Of a stretch of DNA of 64,000 nt, positions 12,925 to 23,352 are shown one piece after another. The DNA lies in the NCBI RefSeq assembly GCF_000213175.1, contig NW_009799102.1:1647515-1711514 (forward strand), written 5' to 3'. How positions within the stretch are numbered: the stretch's first letter is position 1; every line of letters starts with the position of its first letter. This stretch comes from Neurospora tetrasperma FGSC 2508 (lineage: Eukaryota; Ascomycota; Sordariomycetes; Sordariales; Sordariaceae). Made by a program: the position numbers and the translations under genes. Under the pieces are notes generated by a model. The model did no database searches, was not told where the DNA came from, and worked only from the letters and a program-made list of their open reading frames with translations.

Positions 12925-13627
12925 CTTGAAATCGGTCCTCCAAGACTGCTAAGAGTTCCAAGACTCTTGTCTCACAAAAGCCAAGTTCGAGCCAAGACGA
13001 TGACTGCGAATCGCAATGCTTGTCTTGATATCTAGAGGAGGACCCCTGTGGACCAGATATTCTTGTCGAGGAAGTTCTACAACAATGTGTAGATAGTATT
13101 TGTACGTCTAGACTCTAGTCTAGGCGTCAACCGGGCTGAATATTTGCACGGCAGTGGGAAGCATATGTTATTGAGCCATCAAGCGGAAGACGGATTGGGT
13201 GAGGAAAGCAGTCTCGACCAGGCAGATCATGGGAACGAGCCTTGCTTGCCAGTTTGTGGACAGAAGTCTCACTCCGCGAAGCCGACTATCCAGCTACTTC
13301 AAATGGGTGTGTTCTCGGCTTCTTCGCAGTACGAGGTTGGCGGTGTCGTCGGCGGTGAGGTCCCGGTGACACAGATGGGGAAGACTACTGGAGAAGATGT
13401 GCTCGGCAAAAAGAGATGTAAAGATTGATCGATTGAAGTAACGGAGTCGGATTCTATTGGGATTTCTTTGCAGACAGCGAATTGCTTCTAACTGTCAGCT
13501 GTGGTCCTTTCTATGATGAGGGAAGAAACGGAGGAATGGACGAAGTTGAGGAAGCAACGCAAATAACAGGGATCCATGAGGCTAGTTCGCTACTGCAGCG
13601 GCGTCGAGTCGCTGCGTACGTAGTGCA

Positions 13628-13692
13628 GGGCCCGGAGCGGGCCCGAGCGGACGGACCCTGCTTTTGTCCTATTGAACAAAAGTCACACACTC
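13628..13692. repeat. diverged direct repeat, copy A
   Basis: It shares GCCCGGAGCGGG, then ACCCTGCTTTTGTCC and ATTGAACAA with copy B about 300 bp downstream. Copy A carries roughly 9 extra bases in the middle. No terminal repeats or coding capacity are evident. Confidence 0.65.
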
Positions 13693-13936
13693 GTTTGGGA
13701 TTTTCAAACCCAACCTCTGACTAGTGGGAAAGATATAGATTCGTATTGAATTCTTGAATTAAAACGCCATATGGCTTTTGTGATTCAGACTATGTAGCTG
13801 ATCAGTTGGGAGGAATGGAATACAAGTAAGCCAGATGAAAGTCGCTCCCGCCGTTCAAATTAATAGTCCGTAGACAAGTCAATATCCCAATAACCACTAC
13901 TACTGTCAGACGGTCGGTGCTGACGACCTGACGAGT

Positions 13937-13993
13937 AGCCCGGAGCGGGACGGGCCCTGCTTTTGTCCCATTGAACAACAGTCCCATACCTTT
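13937..13993. repeat. diverged direct repeat, copy B
   Basis: This is the second copy, starting GCCCGGAGCGGG and continuing CCCTGCTTTTGTCCC and ATTGAACAACAGTC. Substitutions and a short deletion separate it from copy A, in the same orientation. It could be an old local duplication, a remnant of a dispersed repeat, or duplicated regulatory DNA. Confidence 0.65.
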
Positions 13994-15015
13994 AGCGTAA
14001 CCTTCAATTCAGTTCGTCTCATATCTGATTTGGCCGTCAGTCGCAGTCGGCGGGAAGGCCGAAAAGAGACAATGAGGTCACAACTCGAAGTCCCTATATT
14101 TTCAAACTTGGAAAAAGTTTGGCGGTTACCGGCACGCTGGTTCCTCGACTCAGTTGACGCTTCGGCGCCTTCGCAATATTTGACATGCACCAGACATGCA
14201 ATTCGAGTCAGAACCAGGGCAATGTGGAGATATTGGATATAAGAATTGTCATCCTGTTACAAACGCACACCAGTCATATCCATGTTTATTCTCAGTAAAC
14301 ATCCAAAGGCGGTGCGGGAATTGCACCAGCTCAGCATGCTATGAAAGAATATCCCTTTAGCGGTGCAATTCTGTTCAATACTTAGAGGTAAAGATAGGGT
14401 CCCCACAGATGCCAGTGCGACTTGGCTGCTGTGACAAAAAGTGTTGACAAAAGTTGGGGATTTGATATCTGCCGCATGCTCTAAGACGTCAACCGCTAGG
14501 AAGGGGAGCCACCAATATGCCATAACCTATCTCACACAAAACACAATACAAATTTGCTCCGTTAAAGGGAATTTAGTTTCTCATTGTAAGCAATGACGCC
14601 GAGCCAGCTCTTCCATTTGTTCAAACCCATCCATGCAGTATTCCAGCAGCAAATATCTCTACCTCATTAGACCAGAACGGCCAGTCCAGTAATTTTGTTC
14701 TTTCGTAACGCCTGCTTGCGGGCTCTCGCTACCATGCAACTGATGCTCAACTTAAAAGGACAATGGGGGGTAAAACCTTTGCCAAACGCCGTGACCCTCT
14801 GTTCCCTGTTTCCGACCCTTTTGTTTGCTCAAAAATGCTTGTTCAATAACATCAAGAACCGACAGAGAGGCCAGAGAGGACTACCTAATTTCTCTGCCAT
14901 CTGTTTCCGCAACCCTCTCCCCCCAAAAAAGTGCATACCAAAGCGTGCCCCGTGAGATTATAGCAGTTTCCTGTAATGCGTACCACCTACTTCACCTCCA
15001 TTCCTCACAACACCA

Positions 15016-16333
15016 TCAGGCGTGGATCATCTGGTTGACCGGCAGCGGCTTTAAGCAGCCATTAGACTCCCATTCCCAGGCCACCAAGCTCCAGTTGAGT
15101 TCTCGGCGCCAAAACAGCCCAAGGCCACGACCACCATCCGCGCCATTAAGCGATGGGTGATCGCTGCCACGGTTCTCAGCGCAGAGCCCGCCCGTCAGCG
15201 GCATACGATGACGAAAGACGACTTTGCCCATGCGCGAGTGAAGGATGGCCATGGAGCACATTACGCAAGGCTCATGCGTAAGGTACATCTCGAGCCCGTG
15301 GCAGAGGTACCCATCAGGAGACGGATGGTCAATCTCAAAGACCTTTTGCTCGTCGTCAAGAAGAGGCTTGTCTTGGAAGGCCTCAAACTCGAGAATTGGG
15401 GTTTGGAACGTGTCGGTCCTCTTGTTCTCCGCACGCACTAGCTTCTGGGCAACCATACTGATGGCACGAAGGACTGAATGCGCCATAGGATTCCCAGTGC
15501 ATCCCGTCTTTCCCTGGCAGCGCCAGCGAGCGTCAGCAGCAAGGGCGACAAGGGTGACTTTGTTGCCTTCCTCACGCTGGACGATACAAGCCCCCATGGG
15601 TTCTCCGTGGCCAGCGGCCTGAGTCTGCTCGGCCACCTGGTGGGCCAATGTCATCCATATCGCAGCATCGTCTGTAATCTCTTCTGTGCTTCGGGATACC
15701 ATGGCGGGGTGCGGTCCAAGAGGGTTATTCTTGCGGTAAAGAGTGGGCCAGAAGTGCTGGGACCACATGGCGGCCTGAATCTGTGAGGTGGGAGCGACCA
15801 TGGGAACAGGGACACTGCGGATGAAGATGTCTTCTTCCAGTCCCTCGATCGTCTTGAGGGCCTGGACTAGCTCGTCGCGCGACAGCTGGGACTCGGGACC
15901 GAGAATGATGTAGATCCAGTTCGACTTGCCCGTGTGGATTTGTCGGCTCTGGGGCGTCTCGTTCATGAATTGGGTCTTGAGATGGGCGGGTAGGTCGCCT
16001 GGCTTGGCGCATCTGCGTAGGTGTGGAACGCCCTTAACGATTTCCTCAGGTAGCATATCGCGCAAGAGGCTTGCAATAGACGTCAGCTTGTGTGACACGG
16101 AGAGGTAAGAGGCTTGGGGGACTGCAGCAGGGGACGTACCTGATAGTAGGGTTCGCCGACTTGACGGGAGTTCGGGTGATCAGTACCCGGCCCGTAACGT
16201 GGTCGTCTCTTAGTTCGAGAGTTGTCTTGAGGGGAATAAGGACTCCATGGTCGACTTCTTCGCGTACGAGGCTTTGGACAATGGGATCCTGCGCAGCAAG
16301 GACTGCCCCCATGGACTTGTCCTCGTGAGGCAT
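15016..16333 (-). CDS. tad3: tRNA-specific adenosine-34 deaminase, non-catalytic subunit TAD3/ADAT3
   Basis: Exons 16333-16140 and 16069-15016 are joined by a 70-nt intron (GTACGT...GCTGAC...GCAAG, phase 2), giving 415 residues. The start is the first ATG in frame; upstream open sequence begins only with TTG. The C-terminal half is a cytidine/deoxycytidylate deaminase fold. The zinc-ligand helix reads HSV (about 262-264) instead of the catalytic HAE, and the second motif is PCVMC with Cys333 and Cys336. The end reads LNWSLVAWEW, typical of Tad3. Loss of the catalytic glutamate is the hallmark of Tad3, which pairs with catalytic Tad2 to convert A34 to inosine in tRNA anticodons. The gene is divergent from PFK2, 4.3 kb away. 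Confidence 0.92.
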
Positions 16334-18581
16334 CTTTGCAAAAGTGTGTAGAGCTCTTTGACCGGCGAATTCTGATATTTGGATGATGTCGGCTGGAAAG
16401 GGAATGGAGTGCGTGCGAAACTCGAAGTCGGTAAACCGTCGTACTGAAGGTGTAGAGATCGTTCGGAGCCGGAGCGTAGAGGTATGATGGCAGCAGGTTC
16501 TCGGGATCAGGCTGAAGAGAGGGTCGAGCAAAACTGGCAAGGTAGAGGCTTGAGGAGAACTTGGTCGCGGGTGAATGAGCGAGACTGGACCGATTGAGGA
16601 AGAAGGGAGGGAACCATAGTGGTGAGAGTGGCTAGTACCTGTCCAGCAAGACGAAAGGAGGGTCCAGAGCCGGGAAAGAACAGACAATGTTTTCCCGTCG
16701 TCAACCAAGCAGCTGAGGAAAGCAAACTGCAGTGCAATGTCGCAAAGAGTGAAAGCACAGAGATGCGCTTCCAGCTTGCCGTCGCTTATTGCCCGTTTGC
16801 GTGCGCGTTGCCCGTGGCTGGGGAGGTCCTTGGGTCGTGTCGCCGTCTGTGTCGGGACCGGGCTGATCTAGACAAAAAAAAATATGCCCCACCTGAGCGG
16901 ATAGCGGACAGCCCACCAGAGACTGTATCTCCGAACATTTGAATGTCAGGGTCAGGGCCACCCACCCCGCGTCACGGGAGGCCGCAAACATTTGATCGAT
17001 TTTCGTCCGCATTCCACCTGCACTGGCGCAGACCGGGACCGGGCTTCCCGCCAGAGGGAACAACCTCAACGGCAGAAAGCGATTGCTTCTTCGGCAGGCA
17101 ACGAAAGGGGCTTTTTGTTCGTTGTTCCATGTCATTGATCAAAATCGAAGTTTTGAGGTCCATGAACTGACCTTTGCCTGCCCCGCTATCTATAAAATTT
17201 GTATAGTCAATAGTGTACTGTATAGTGTATGCTGCGGGGTCCCGCTTTCACATGTAGCCCAGCAACCAATCCCGTCAGCAGGATTAAGCCTTGTACACTA
17301 GGTGAGAAGTAGAGCCGCTATATACATAGGTAGGTCCATACTTTTTCTTCAAAGCATTTTTGGAATTAGGTAGGTATGTGACAGAGTGTGAAGACGTTGG
17401 ACAGGAGTAGAAAAGAGCTCCATTTATGGTATACGAGGTTGTAATGCCCGCACATGGTGACTATCCTACACTACAAAGAGGCCCAGTCTTGAAGTGTCGG
17501 GGTGTAGACAAATTAAAAGTCGGCGATTGAACCCGTGCGACTTTCCTGGCGGGATTGAGATGGTTGTCCCGTGAAGAGAGAAATTCGAGAACCTTTGCCG
17601 ATGATGGCTTGCACTTTGTCGACATAATGAAACGATACTTGTTTCATTACCAGAGAGGTCTCGACCAACACGCACTTCATCTTCTCTTCAGGCCCCCCAT
17701 ACACAGTCGATCTCTTCATCTTACCAATAAAGGAAGCCCTCTTGGCGAGTCAAATAATCATCTTTTTCACAACTTCGGGCGTTGCCAAGCGGCCCCAATC
17801 TAAGATCTCGCCTCCGGCAATTAGACAGGTGGTGCCGCCCGTTGTCCTTCCCGTCGATCATGCTCAAGCATAGCGAATGCTCAACATGAACTGAGATGAA
17901 GCTAAGCTAGCCAAGCTTCTTACCCTGTGCGGATGTGGTAGCATCACCACGCCCACAACCGGACACTAGTGTAGAGTTTGGTGGCGCCCTGTCATCCAAT
18001 GTTTAAACTGAACACTCCGCTGTCGTGCAGCACGATGGCGCCGGTTTGTGGGGGTCCATCTTGCTTGGATGCCACCGGACTGTGGCCGCCTGACACTCCG
18101 CTACCTACAAGTCGTTGTTGTACACAATTCCTGTCTACAATCTTGGACCTTTCCTTGATCCTCACCTGCCTCCAAAACTGCATGGCACCCAACACGTCAG
18201 GTCAAGTACCAGAGCACAAACGAACACCGGCAGCAGCGGACAAGCTGCATTAAAATCCAGCCCGCTGCAAGATGTAGATTGAGGTAGAGTTAGGTTCCCG
18301 GGCACTCGTCCAGCCCGCAGATTTCCACTTTGGCGCATTTCCCATGACGGGCAACATGGTAATCTATATCACTTTGCATCATTCACGCCTTGATGCGGCG
18401 CTTATACAACGACACTCTATCATCATCATCATCATTATCAACCTACAGGTCTATTGACACTCACACGTACTTACTGTGTAGTAGCACGTACACATGCCTT
18501 CTGTACGTACTCTACATATCGGAACTCCGAAGACGGAGGAGGCCTTTCTACATGTTGTTCACGCCATACACTACAATCCTA

Positions 18582-18985
18582 ATGGCGATCTTGAGGAGAC
18601 ATCGGACGAAGATGGGGAGCATCACTGCCGAGCCGCTGAATCTGCCCGTTTGTGGCACCGCCCAGCCGGATCCCATCATCGAGGTGCTGACCTTCCATGT
18701 CTATACCAGGAGCCGGAGCGCCAGCATCTGGAGAACCACGGAGTTACTCACCGACGGAAAGAGACCAGAATGGAAAGTACCGTAGGGAATGTTCCAGTTC
18801 CTGGTTGGCCGTGGTCAATATTGGATGACATCCATCACGGCCGAGTGCTGCGTGTGCCCGTAGACCAAACCCTGGACAAAGCGTACTGTAGTGATATTCC
18901 GAGAAGAATGCAGCCACCGCCCACAGTCAGAAAGCGGCCAAGACCAATCCGCCGCACCCATCTATTTTCATGTTCAAGTCCGTCC
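18582..18985 (+). pseudogene. possible decayed small protein gene, unidentified
   Basis: From ATG 18582 (or the in-frame ATG 18612) there is a well-composed open frame of about 67 residues including MGSITAEPLNLPV and IIEVLTFHVYT. It stops at an in-frame TAG near 18783. The same frame then continues with GMFQFLVGRGQYWM, and near its end reads PIYFHVQV. The pattern resembles small stress-responsive dimeric alpha/beta-barrel or EthD-like proteins, but this is a weak impression. Either a stop and a frameshift have broken the gene, an intron is missed, or the likeness is chance. Confidence 0.25.
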
Positions 18986-18991
18986 TAAGCG

Positions 18992-19400
18992 CTAACTTTC
19001 GGATCCCCGATAAGGCGTCTGGTAATGACTGCGTCCTTCCATGGATGTGCGTAGTGAAATTCCCCTGTTTGCCTGGCTCTCCGGCCAATAGCACCTCCAT
19101 CCTGTGGTGACGGATGGTTCCTCTCGCAATGACAGCTTTTGTTCTTTGCACACAAGTGTCGCCCTGGGCTTTGATGCCCGCATAACAATCGAATCAGGAC
19201 TGACCATATGCACGTTGATAAGGACTGGACGAGGGTAGCGGCTGTCTCTGGCCAGGGGGTAAAAATACGCCTTTGCACTCCCAGTGTCATCTTCCATTGA
19301 CAAATATCTCTCGGTATCAGTTTTCTGGACATCATATTCAAGATCAGCAACATCATCGGCGCCCAGAACCTTTACCACCACCGAGTAGAAAGGACCCTAG
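18992..19400 (-). other. orphan open frame, possibly a terminal exon
   Basis: On the minus strand a frame of about 130 residues runs from a possible splice acceptor (GCTGTCTAG then GGTCC, near 19397) to a stop at 18992. It includes DVADLEYDVQKTDTE and RPVLINVHMVSPDS, which look like natural protein. No start exon could be assigned. I do not recognise the family. Confidence 0.2.
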
Positions 19401-20633
19401 ACAGCCGATCGTCACTTAGACTCGTTAATCTCGCAAACACCACAGCCAAGCAGCCAAGCCTTTCATTGGTGTCGCCGACAAGACCGCAGTCATACTCGAC
19501 CTGATTACAGTTCCGTGTCGAAATCAGTGCAGTCTTGGATCCGAGCTGAATCGACTGACTTATACCGCGACACTCTCGCCTCCATTTGTCGTTTGCGTGG
19601 AACAGCGCTAATTTCAAGGTGTGCTTGGCGTTGCGCAGCCCCCCCGGCAGAGCTGTTGCGCTGGCGAGGACGGACCGAAGTCGTCATTGGGTACCGTGTG
19701 GCGGTTCATGGTCGTGGTAAGATGATTCAACAAGTTCAGGTTTTTCTTTGACGAGATGGGCCGGAGGGTCCAGTCATCACCCCATTACTGTAAGTTGCTA
19801 GCGCATTCCTGACACTGACAGCACCCCCATCTGGCCCTAACAGGAAGTGCATCCCACGCACGACGTCCATCTGCAGCACGGCAGACGTCGACACTCCTCC
19901 AGCCGGTTCCACGGTGAGGGACCAGGGTCCCCGTCTGGCATATGTAGCGGAGTCCTTGACGACTTTCAGGATCCACGTTTGAGTTCTTGCTCCATGCGGG
20001 AGCAGGTCTGGTCCGGGCCCCTCTGTCCATGCCCGCTCAAAAACTCAAAATTGTACTCACGCAGTACCGCATTTATCATCATCAAGTCTGCGCATCTGAT
20101 TTCTTATGCCCGACAGGGTTAGTGGCAAGTTGGCCTCATATAAACAATTTTCATGGTCTTCCTGTGCTGAGATCCATCTTTTTCTCCAAAATTTCCAGGT
20201 CCGCCCAAGGAAACATCACTGCCAGATACCTTTCAACTACCGCACAAAAACCCATCGCCGCCGCTCGGCCTTGAACTTGAGGTCTGCTGAGTGCGAAGAA
20301 AAAAGATTTCTCGCTCATTGACCCTGCCCGATTTCCCACGATACCCAGCTCCAGCAACTGGGCCTTTTGACGCTCTAACAAAGTTGATTGGCGTGGAATA
20401 AAAAGACGATTGCGTCCCCAACCATCGACTCCAGCGCCTGCTCCAGTTTCCCGTCATCGACTCCAGCAGCAACCCCCAAAAGGTTGGACTGAACCACACC
20501 AGGCAAAATACAAAGCGTTCCTTCGCTGGCACGGCCTCGCGCACCAACGCACCTAGTTTGACCCTTTCGGTCGCAGCAGCCCAAAGCCATATACGTCAAT
20601 CCGCAGCTCACCACCTCACCACGCACCGTCTCC

Positions 20634-20650
20634 AAAAAAAAAAAAAAAAA
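20634..20650 (+). promoter_or_regulatory. poly(A)17 tract in the PFK2 leader
   Basis: Seventeen consecutive A residues end 9 nt before the PFK2 start codon (20660). A-rich leaders in yeast mRNAs can bind poly(A)-binding protein and support translation during starvation; whether that applies here is inference. It may also be a neutral homopolymer. Confidence 0.6.
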
Positions 20651-20659
20651 GAAATCTGG

Positions 20660-23352
20660 ATGGACACTCAAACCGTGCCTTCTTCACGAGCCACGGACAC
20701 GCGCAAGTGGTCCACGCCGACGCCGCCAGATACCCCGGCGTCGATGACACCGCAATCCGAGTCCTTATCGTCCTCCCCAGAATTCGTACATCTTCCCGAC
20801 AGACCAGCTTCCACCGGCACTCTTCCAAGCAAAGGTTACTATCCGGTCCAACCTCACCACCACCACCACCCTTCTTCTAGCTATTTACTCTGGGCTCTCT
20901 TGCAGACCCAGGCTGCTTCTCATCTTCCCAACGCTTCCACCTCCGCACCCTCTTGCACACCAGCATCCGAAAATTCGGCTGACCTTCCCTCTCACGAAGA
21001 CTTTGGCAGGACCTCGTCTCCCCCGGAGTCACTGCGAAAACTGGCCATCAAGGGTCAACTCATGGCTTCCGCCGCAACCACCCCCTCGTCGCCGACGATC
21101 TCTGTTCAGGCTTCTACGAATCGACAACAGCAGGACAACCAACAGCAAAAAGCCCATGAAAAAGAACACCATGACACTCTTTTACCAGCGCCCGCCGTTG
21201 CCTTTTCGCATGCGCTGAGATCGCTCAACGACTTGGACGGTGGTATCGGTGGTTTTGGTTTCACTGGTCAGCATAACCCGATAGCTTACAACTCCCCTTA
21301 CAGCCAGAGCATCCCTTCGACAGCTCCTGGATCGCCGCGAATGTATGTGTAACCCACCCCGCATGAGGCTGAACTTATCTTCCCGTTTAATTCTCATACA
21401 CTTTCTATGCGCGTACTCTGGTGGTGCATCCCAACGATCAGTGTTGGTGATGATGTGGGGTCCGCGCTCGACTCACACAGGCTAACTGTAATTTGCTATA
21501 GCCCGCCCATGCGCCAGAATTCGGGTTGCGTAACACCCAGGATACGACCACATGCAACGACGCTTAACATTCCGGGTATGACCCGATCGAGGGTTTCTCC
21601 CGATGGCAGAATTCCCGAACGAGATGTTGCCGCCAAGTTGGTAGTCATCATGGTCGGCCTACCAGCAAGAGGAAAATCCTACATTACCAAGAAAATTCAG
21701 CGCTACCTCTCATGGCAGCAACACAACACTAAGATCTTCAATGTGGGGAACCGCCGACGTATCGCCGCTGGCGTCATCCACAAGGGTGATCAGCCTGCTC
21801 CGACTTCGGCGGATGGCCACGATGACCACGATCCCCACGACGCACCCAAAAGAGCAGCCACCATCCTCCTAAAAGGCAAGGATGCCCCGAAGATTACGCT
21901 GGAAGAGGATGAACCGACAACCCTGGACTTGAACGAGCACCGAGATGATTTAGCCCCCAAGGATCCAATCGATCAGTCAGCAAAGTTCTTCGACCCGAAG
22001 AACGAGATTGCAGCGAAGCTTCGTGAGCAGGTTGCGATTGACACCCTCGATGAGCTTCTGAACTACCTCCTGCACCAGGGCGGTTCCGTGGGTATTCTTG
22101 ATGCCACCAACAGCAATGTCCATCGGAGAAAGCTTCTTGTCGAACATATCCAACAAAGGGAGCCCAAACTGGGCATCCTCTTCATCGAGAGCATATGTCA
22201 CGATCAAAACGTGAGCTTATTTGTGCCTTTTGCTGTTTTGATAAAGCCCTCGACTAATCAATGAAACAGCTCTTGGAGGCGAATATGCGCCTGAAGCTTG
22301 CCGGTCCTGATTATAAGGATAAGGATCCCCACCAGTCACTTGCGGACTTTCGAGAGCGTGTCAAAGCATACGAGAGTGCTTACGAGCCGCTCGGCAAGTG
22401 GGAGGAAGAGAATGATTTGCAGTACATTCAGGTATGGTTTGGTTACTCTTTGAGCTAGACGTGCCGTTTCAGGTCTTGTGCTAACATACCCAAGATGATC
22501 GATGTGGGCCGGAAAGTTATCCACCATAGACTCCGAGGCTTCTTGACGGCCGGCATCGCTTCATATCTGACCACATTCAACCTCGCACCCAGGCAGATAT
22601 GGATTACTCGACATGGCCAGAGCCAGGACAACCAACTGCACAAGTTGGGCGGCGATTCGGGTCTGACTGAACGTGGTCACTACTACGCCCAGGCTCTCTA
22701 CAACTTCATCACCTTCAAGCGTAAGGAATGGCTTATCGAGCAAAAGAACAAGATCGCGTCGTCGACCTTCCCGCCAGCACCCGGCGACCACACGCCTCCG
22801 TACCCCGAACTGTATCAGGAGTTGGACGACAAGAATTTCTGTGTCTGGACTTCGATGCTCAAACGCAGCATCGAGTCTGCCGAGTATTTTGATGCCGACG
22901 ATGACTACGACGTCAAGCAATGGGAAATGCTAAACGAGCTCAATGCCGGCACATTCGAGGGTATGACCTACGAGGAAATTGCGCAGCAGTATCCCGAGGA
23001 GTACCAGAAGCGGTCCAAGGATAAGCTTCATTATATCTATCCTGGTGTTGGCGGTGAAGGGTACCTACAAGTCATAAGTAGGTTGCGTGATATGGTACGC
23101 GAAATCGAACGTATAACCGACCACGTCCTCATCGTTGGCCATCGATCTGTTTGCCGTGTCCTGATGGCATATTTTATGGACTTGACGAGGGAATCCATCG
23201 CCGATCTGGATGTCCCGTTGGGCATGCTCTACGCTATCGAGCCGAAGCCGTACGGAATCGAATTTCATGCCTACAAGTATGACGAGGCACAGGGATGGTT
23301 CAAAGAGATGCCAAACTACAGGCCTCAAAAGACTACCGACAGGAACAACTGA
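20660..23352 (+). CDS. bifunctional 6-phosphofructo-2-kinase / fructose-2,6-bisphosphatase
   Basis: Four exons (20660-21342, 21502-22210, 22270-22431, 22495-23352) give 803 residues. All three introns have GT/AG ends and consistent phases (2, 0, 0). The N-terminal about 250 residues are low-complexity Ser/Pro/His-rich, a likely regulatory region. The 6PF2K domain follows, with a Walker A loop GLPARGKS at about 280-287 and GILDATNSN. A hydrophilic insert of about 65 residues follows the GNRRR motif. The C-terminal histidine-phosphatase domain has ITRHGQS with catalytic His558, the acid motif NELNAGTFEGM and the second histidine in VGHRSV. The enzyme makes and breaks fructose-2,6-bisphosphate, the switch between glycolysis and gluconeogenesis in the cytosol. 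Both catalytic sets look intact, unlike yeast Pfk26, which lacks the phosphatase histidine. Activity balance cannot be read from sequence. Confidence 0.93.

Larger units (their letters stand above)
12925..15015. other. spacer upstream of antiporter, with a diverged direct repeat
   Basis: This 2.1-kb stretch has no convincing gene. It is the promoter side of the antiporter and the 3' side of TAD3. It holds two related segments of about 55-65 bp at about 13628 and 13937. Short ORFs of 60-95 residues have no recognisable features. Confidence 0.5.
16334..20659. other. divergent upstream region between TAD3 and PFK2
   Basis: This 4.3-kb stretch lies between two divergently transcribed genes. No complete gene is supported. 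It holds an apparently broken small ORF at 18582-18985 on the plus strand and an orphan minus-strand open frame at about 18992-19400, described separately. The 3' end is the PFK2 leader with its poly(A)17 tract. Confidence 0.5.

Noticed and set aside
16140-16708. In-frame N-terminal extension of TAD3 back to 16708
   Set aside because: The extension starts at TTG with no ATG, and it is Ser/Pro/His-rich leader-like sequence; ATG 16333 gives a normal start.
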